From Nocardioides sp. Root190 (GTDB lineage: Bacteria; Actinomycetota; Actinomycetes; Propionibacteriales; Nocardioidaceae), in assembly GCF_001428565.1 (NCBI RefSeq), contig NZ_LMIA01000010.1:186001-250000 (forward strand): 64,000 nt of DNA, read 5' to 3'. A program made the translations under genes and the position numbers. Below are positions 62,339 through 64,000 of this stretch, in pieces (position 1 is the stretch's first letter; each line of letters begins with the position of its first letter). Below the pieces are notes generated by a model. The model was not told the origin of the DNA, did not search any database, and saw only the letters and a program-made list of their open reading frames with translations.

Positions 62339-62382
62339 CCACTTTCCCCCACCCTAACCCACTTTCCTCCACCGTCAACCAC
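62339..62382 (-). promoter_or_regulatory. MraZ box: five GTGG repeats at 10-base spacing
   Basis: On the minus strand the decamers begin GTGGTTGACG, GTGGAGGAAA, GTGGGTTAGG, GTGGGGGAAA and GTGGAGGAAG, with exact 10-base period. Known MraZ sites are runs of TGGGN or AAAGTG repeats with the same period just upstream of mraZ. The repeats overlap both promoter elements, as expected for self-repression. Confidence 0.85.
62351..62378 (-). promoter_or_regulatory. mraZ promoter (TTGACG, 16 bases, TAGGGT)
   Basis: -35 TTGACG is the complement of 62373-62378 and -10 TAGGGT the complement of 62351-62356, 16 bases apart. Both lie inside the MraZ box. The leader would be about 45 bases. Confidence 0.7.
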
Positions 62383-62455
62383 CTCTGCCCCCCAGATCGG
62401 GGCGAGTTGCGCCCTTGGTGCGGCAAAACCGCAGGTCAGCGGCCTGCGCGCCGCG

Positions 62456-62491
62456 GTGGAGCGAAGTGGAGGGAAAAGTGGGGAATCGTGG
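62456..62491 (+). promoter_or_regulatory. Second GTGG repeat set facing moxR
   Basis: Plus-strand GTGGAG, GTGGAG, GTGGGG and GTGGAG at 62456, 62466, 62478 and 62488, spaced 10, 12 and 10 bases. Sequence and period resemble the mraZ box but in the opposite orientation, 112-147 bases upstream of the moxR start. A second MraZ binding site is likely. Confidence 0.55.
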
Positions 62492-62554
62492 AGAGCCGGG
62501 GCGCATCGGGGAGGGAGCAGGCACCGAACGGCTGGATCCCAGCCACCGGCGCCG

Positions 62555-62560
62555 TAGGGT
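62555..62560 (+). promoter_or_regulatory. -10 hexamer TAGGGT of the moxR promoter
   Basis: TAGGGT matches TANNNT and would give a leader of about 36 bases carrying the GAGGGAG ribosome binding site. The -35 is weak. Confidence 0.5.
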
Positions 62561-62602
62561 TGTGCCACCCCGATCACGGGCCAGCACGACGAGGGAGAAC
62601 AC

Positions 62603-63622
62603 GTGGAAGCGCCGACCAGCCCGCCATCGGGCCTGCCGACCAGCCCGCCGTCCAGCCCGCCGTCCACGGGCGCCGACGTCGACACCGTTGCCCGGGTCGC
62701 CGGACTCATCCGGTCCAACGTCGAGAAGGTCATCGAGGGCAAGGGCGAGGTGATCAGCGCGGCGGTCGTCGTCCTGCTCGCCGAGGGCCACCTGTTGATC
62801 GAGGACGTCCCGGGCGTCGGCAAGACGATGCTCGCCAAGGCGCTCGCCCGCAGCATCGACTCGACCGTGCGCCGCGTCCAGTTCACCCCGGACCTGCTGC
62901 CCTCCGACATCACGGGGGTCTCGGTCTTCGACCAGTCGACGCGGACCTTCGAGTTCCGCCCCGGCGGCGTCTTCGCCAACATCGTGATCGGCGACGAGAT
63001 CAACCGGGCCTCACCCAAGACCCAGTCCGCGCTGCTCGAGTGCATGGCCGAGCGCCAGGTGACCGTCGACAACGTGACCTACCAGCTCGAGACGCCGTTC
63101 ATGGTCATCGCGACCCAGAACCCCGTCGAGATGGAGGGCACCTACCCGCTCCCCGAGGCGCAGCGGGACCGATTCCTCGCCCGGGTGTCGATCGGCTACC
63201 CCGTGCCCGCAGCGGAGATCGCGATGCTGTCCAACCACGGCACGACCAACCCGCTGGACGACCTCGAGCCGGTGACCAACAGCGCCGAGATCCGCAAGCT
63301 GTGCAGCATCGTGGCCCAGGTCCACATGTCCGATGCCGTGCAGAGGTACGCCGTGGCGCTGACCGCGGCCACCCGCAACAGCCCCGAGCTGATCCTCGGC
63401 GCCTCCCCACGCGCCACCCTGCACCTGGTCCGCGCCGCCAAGGCCCGCGCCGCCCTGCACCGCCGCGACTACGTCCTGCCCGACGACCTGCGCGCCCTCC
63501 TGCAGCCGGTGCTCGCACACCGTCTGCTCGCGAGCGCCGAGGCAGCCGTCGGTGGCCGGGACGCAGCCTCGATCCTCCAGGGCATCGCGGCCCAGGTCCC
63601 CGTCCCCGACACGACTCCCTGA
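62603..63622 (+). CDS. MoxR family AAA+ ATPase
   Basis: Chaperone-like AAA+ ATPase of 339 residues. A Pro/Ser-rich N-terminus of about 25 residues precedes the domain. Walker A EDVPGVGKTML (about residues 67-77), Walker B NIVIGDEINRASPKTQ, sensor 1 VIATQNPVE and the arginine finger region PEAQRDRFLARV. MoxR proteins work with DUF58 and von Willebrand factor A partners in metal insertion or complex assembly; the DUF58 gene follows. GTG start with GAGGGAG upstream. Confidence 0.94.
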   Translation: MEAPTSPPSGLPTSPPSSPPSTGADVDTVARVAGLIRSNVEKVIEGKGEVISAAVVVLLAEGHLLIEDVPGVGKTMLAKALARSIDSTVRRVQFTPDLLPSDITGVSVFDQSTRTFEFRPGGVFANIVIGDEINRASPKTQSALLECMAERQVTVDNVTYQLETPFMVIATQNPVEMEGTYPLPEAQRDRFLARVSIGYPVPAAEIAMLSNHGTTNPLDDLEPVTNSAEIRKLCSIVAQVHMSDAVQRYAVALTAATRNSPELILGASPRATLHLVRAAKARAALHRRDYVLPDDLRALLQPVLAHRLLASAEAAVGGRDAASILQGIAAQVPVPDTTP

Positions 63623-63639
63623 GCCACGGCGGTCCAGCG

Positions 63640-64000
63640 ATGATCCGATCGGCCCTGTCCTCGCTGACCTTGCGTGGTCGCGCGTTCATCGCGGCCGGTC
63701 TCACCGCCGTGATCTGTGCCGTGATCTTCGGGCAACCCGCACTGACCCGGGTCGGGGTCCTGGTCCTGACCCTCCCCCTGGTCGCCGCGGTCGTGGTCAG
63801 CCGCCGCCGCCACGACCCCTCGGTGACCCGGACGGTGTGGCCGCGCCTGCTGCGCGCCGGCGAGTCCGCGCGCATCGACCTCGCGGTGTCCAGCGACCGC
63901 AGGCGGGCCGACGGCGCCCTGCTCATCGAGGAGACACTCCCCTACGCCCTGGGCAGCCGCCCCCGGTTCGTGCTCCAGGGCCTGGGCCAGCGCTGGGAAC
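63640..64000 (+). CDS. DUF58 domain protein, N-terminal part (runs off the right edge)
   Basis: About 120 codons are present. The start is MIRSALSSLTLRGRAFIAAG, then two hydrophobic segments near the N-terminus (FIAAGLTAVICAVIFG and VLVLTLPLVAAVVV), followed by RTVWPRLLRAGESARIDLAVS, the beginning of the domain common before DUF58. The DUF58 core lies outside the window. It begins 17 bases after moxR, the usual pairing. The ATG has only a weak ribosome binding site. Confidence 0.85.
   Translation, partial: MIRSALSSLTLRGRAFIAAGLTAVICAVIFGQPALTRVGVLVLTLPLVAAVVVSRRRHDPSVTRTVWPRLLRAGESARIDLAVSSDRRRADGALLIEETLPYALGSRPRFVLQGLGQRWE

Larger units (their letters stand above)
62300..62602. other. 303-base divergent mraZ / moxR control region
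   Basis: Holds the mraZ promoter with five GTGG decamers on the minus strand, a 73-base gap, a second set of four GTGG repeats on the plus strand, a -10-like TAGGGT for moxR and its ribosome binding site. No gene is seen in it. Confidence 0.7.

Overview
The window is a piece of chromosome from a high-GC Gram-positive bacterium. GC is very high, GTG and TTG starts are common, and most operon junctions overlap by 4 or 8 bases. The gene content points to Actinomycetota: an ANTAR-type PdtaR regulator, Wag31/DivIVA, SepF, an HGxxPAAW protein, a priA-type hisA with no trpF, and a dcw cluster running from mraZ to ftsZ. The mix of genes suggests Nocardioidaceae (Nocardioides or a relative). The genus is an inference and was not tested by any search. 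I see no insertion sequence, prophage, CRISPR array or other transferred element; this is core chromosome.

Layout, left to right. 1-2650: the N-terminal half of polA (running off the left edge), a hotdog thioesterase and a GNAT acetyltransferase. 2877-5237: a polar amino acid ABC importer on the plus strand, ending in a strong hairpin shared with the convergent branched-chain amino acid importer livK-H-M-G-F (5301-10192). 10355-12604: pdtaR, a tRNA-Leu(CAA) of unusual shape, and pyk. 12694-25567: gltB-gltD, then lgt, a SCO1-like copper protein and trpC-B-A, then small membrane genes and hisI. 25567-29150: a heterodimeric ABC exporter. 29559-34760: hisD-C-B-H-priA-F. 34809-40677: a LON-domain protein, a YbaK deacylase, a membrane protein, dnaE and a second GNAT. 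40687-44568: rluD, lspA, a DksA-like protein with a long Lys/Ala/Pro repeat, wag31 and yggT. 44689-62299: sepF, yggS, pgeF and the full division and cell-wall cluster ftsZ-ftsQ-murC-murG-ftsW-murD-mraY-murF-murE-ftsI-ftsL-rsmH-(58-aa membrane protein)-mraZ. 62603-64000: moxR and the start of a DUF58 gene, divergent from mraZ.

How the parts work together. The his and trp genes, glutamate synthase and two amino acid importers make this a nitrogen and amino acid region. The right third is a nearly continuous programme for septal peptidoglycan synthesis, with MraZ as the likely regulator at its head.

The observations I rate highest are: two sets of GTGG repeats in the mraZ-moxR spacer, one forming a textbook MraZ box on the mraZ promoter and the other facing moxR; eight genes with a TANNNT hexamer exactly 6-7 bases before the start codon, the signature of leaderless mRNAs; an ABC exporter pair with complementary degenerate ATP sites; a class I tRNA carrying a leucine CAA anticodon; a perfect intergenic hairpin carrying two inverted DnaA-box-like sequences; and an unlisted 58-residue membrane protein in front of rsmH.
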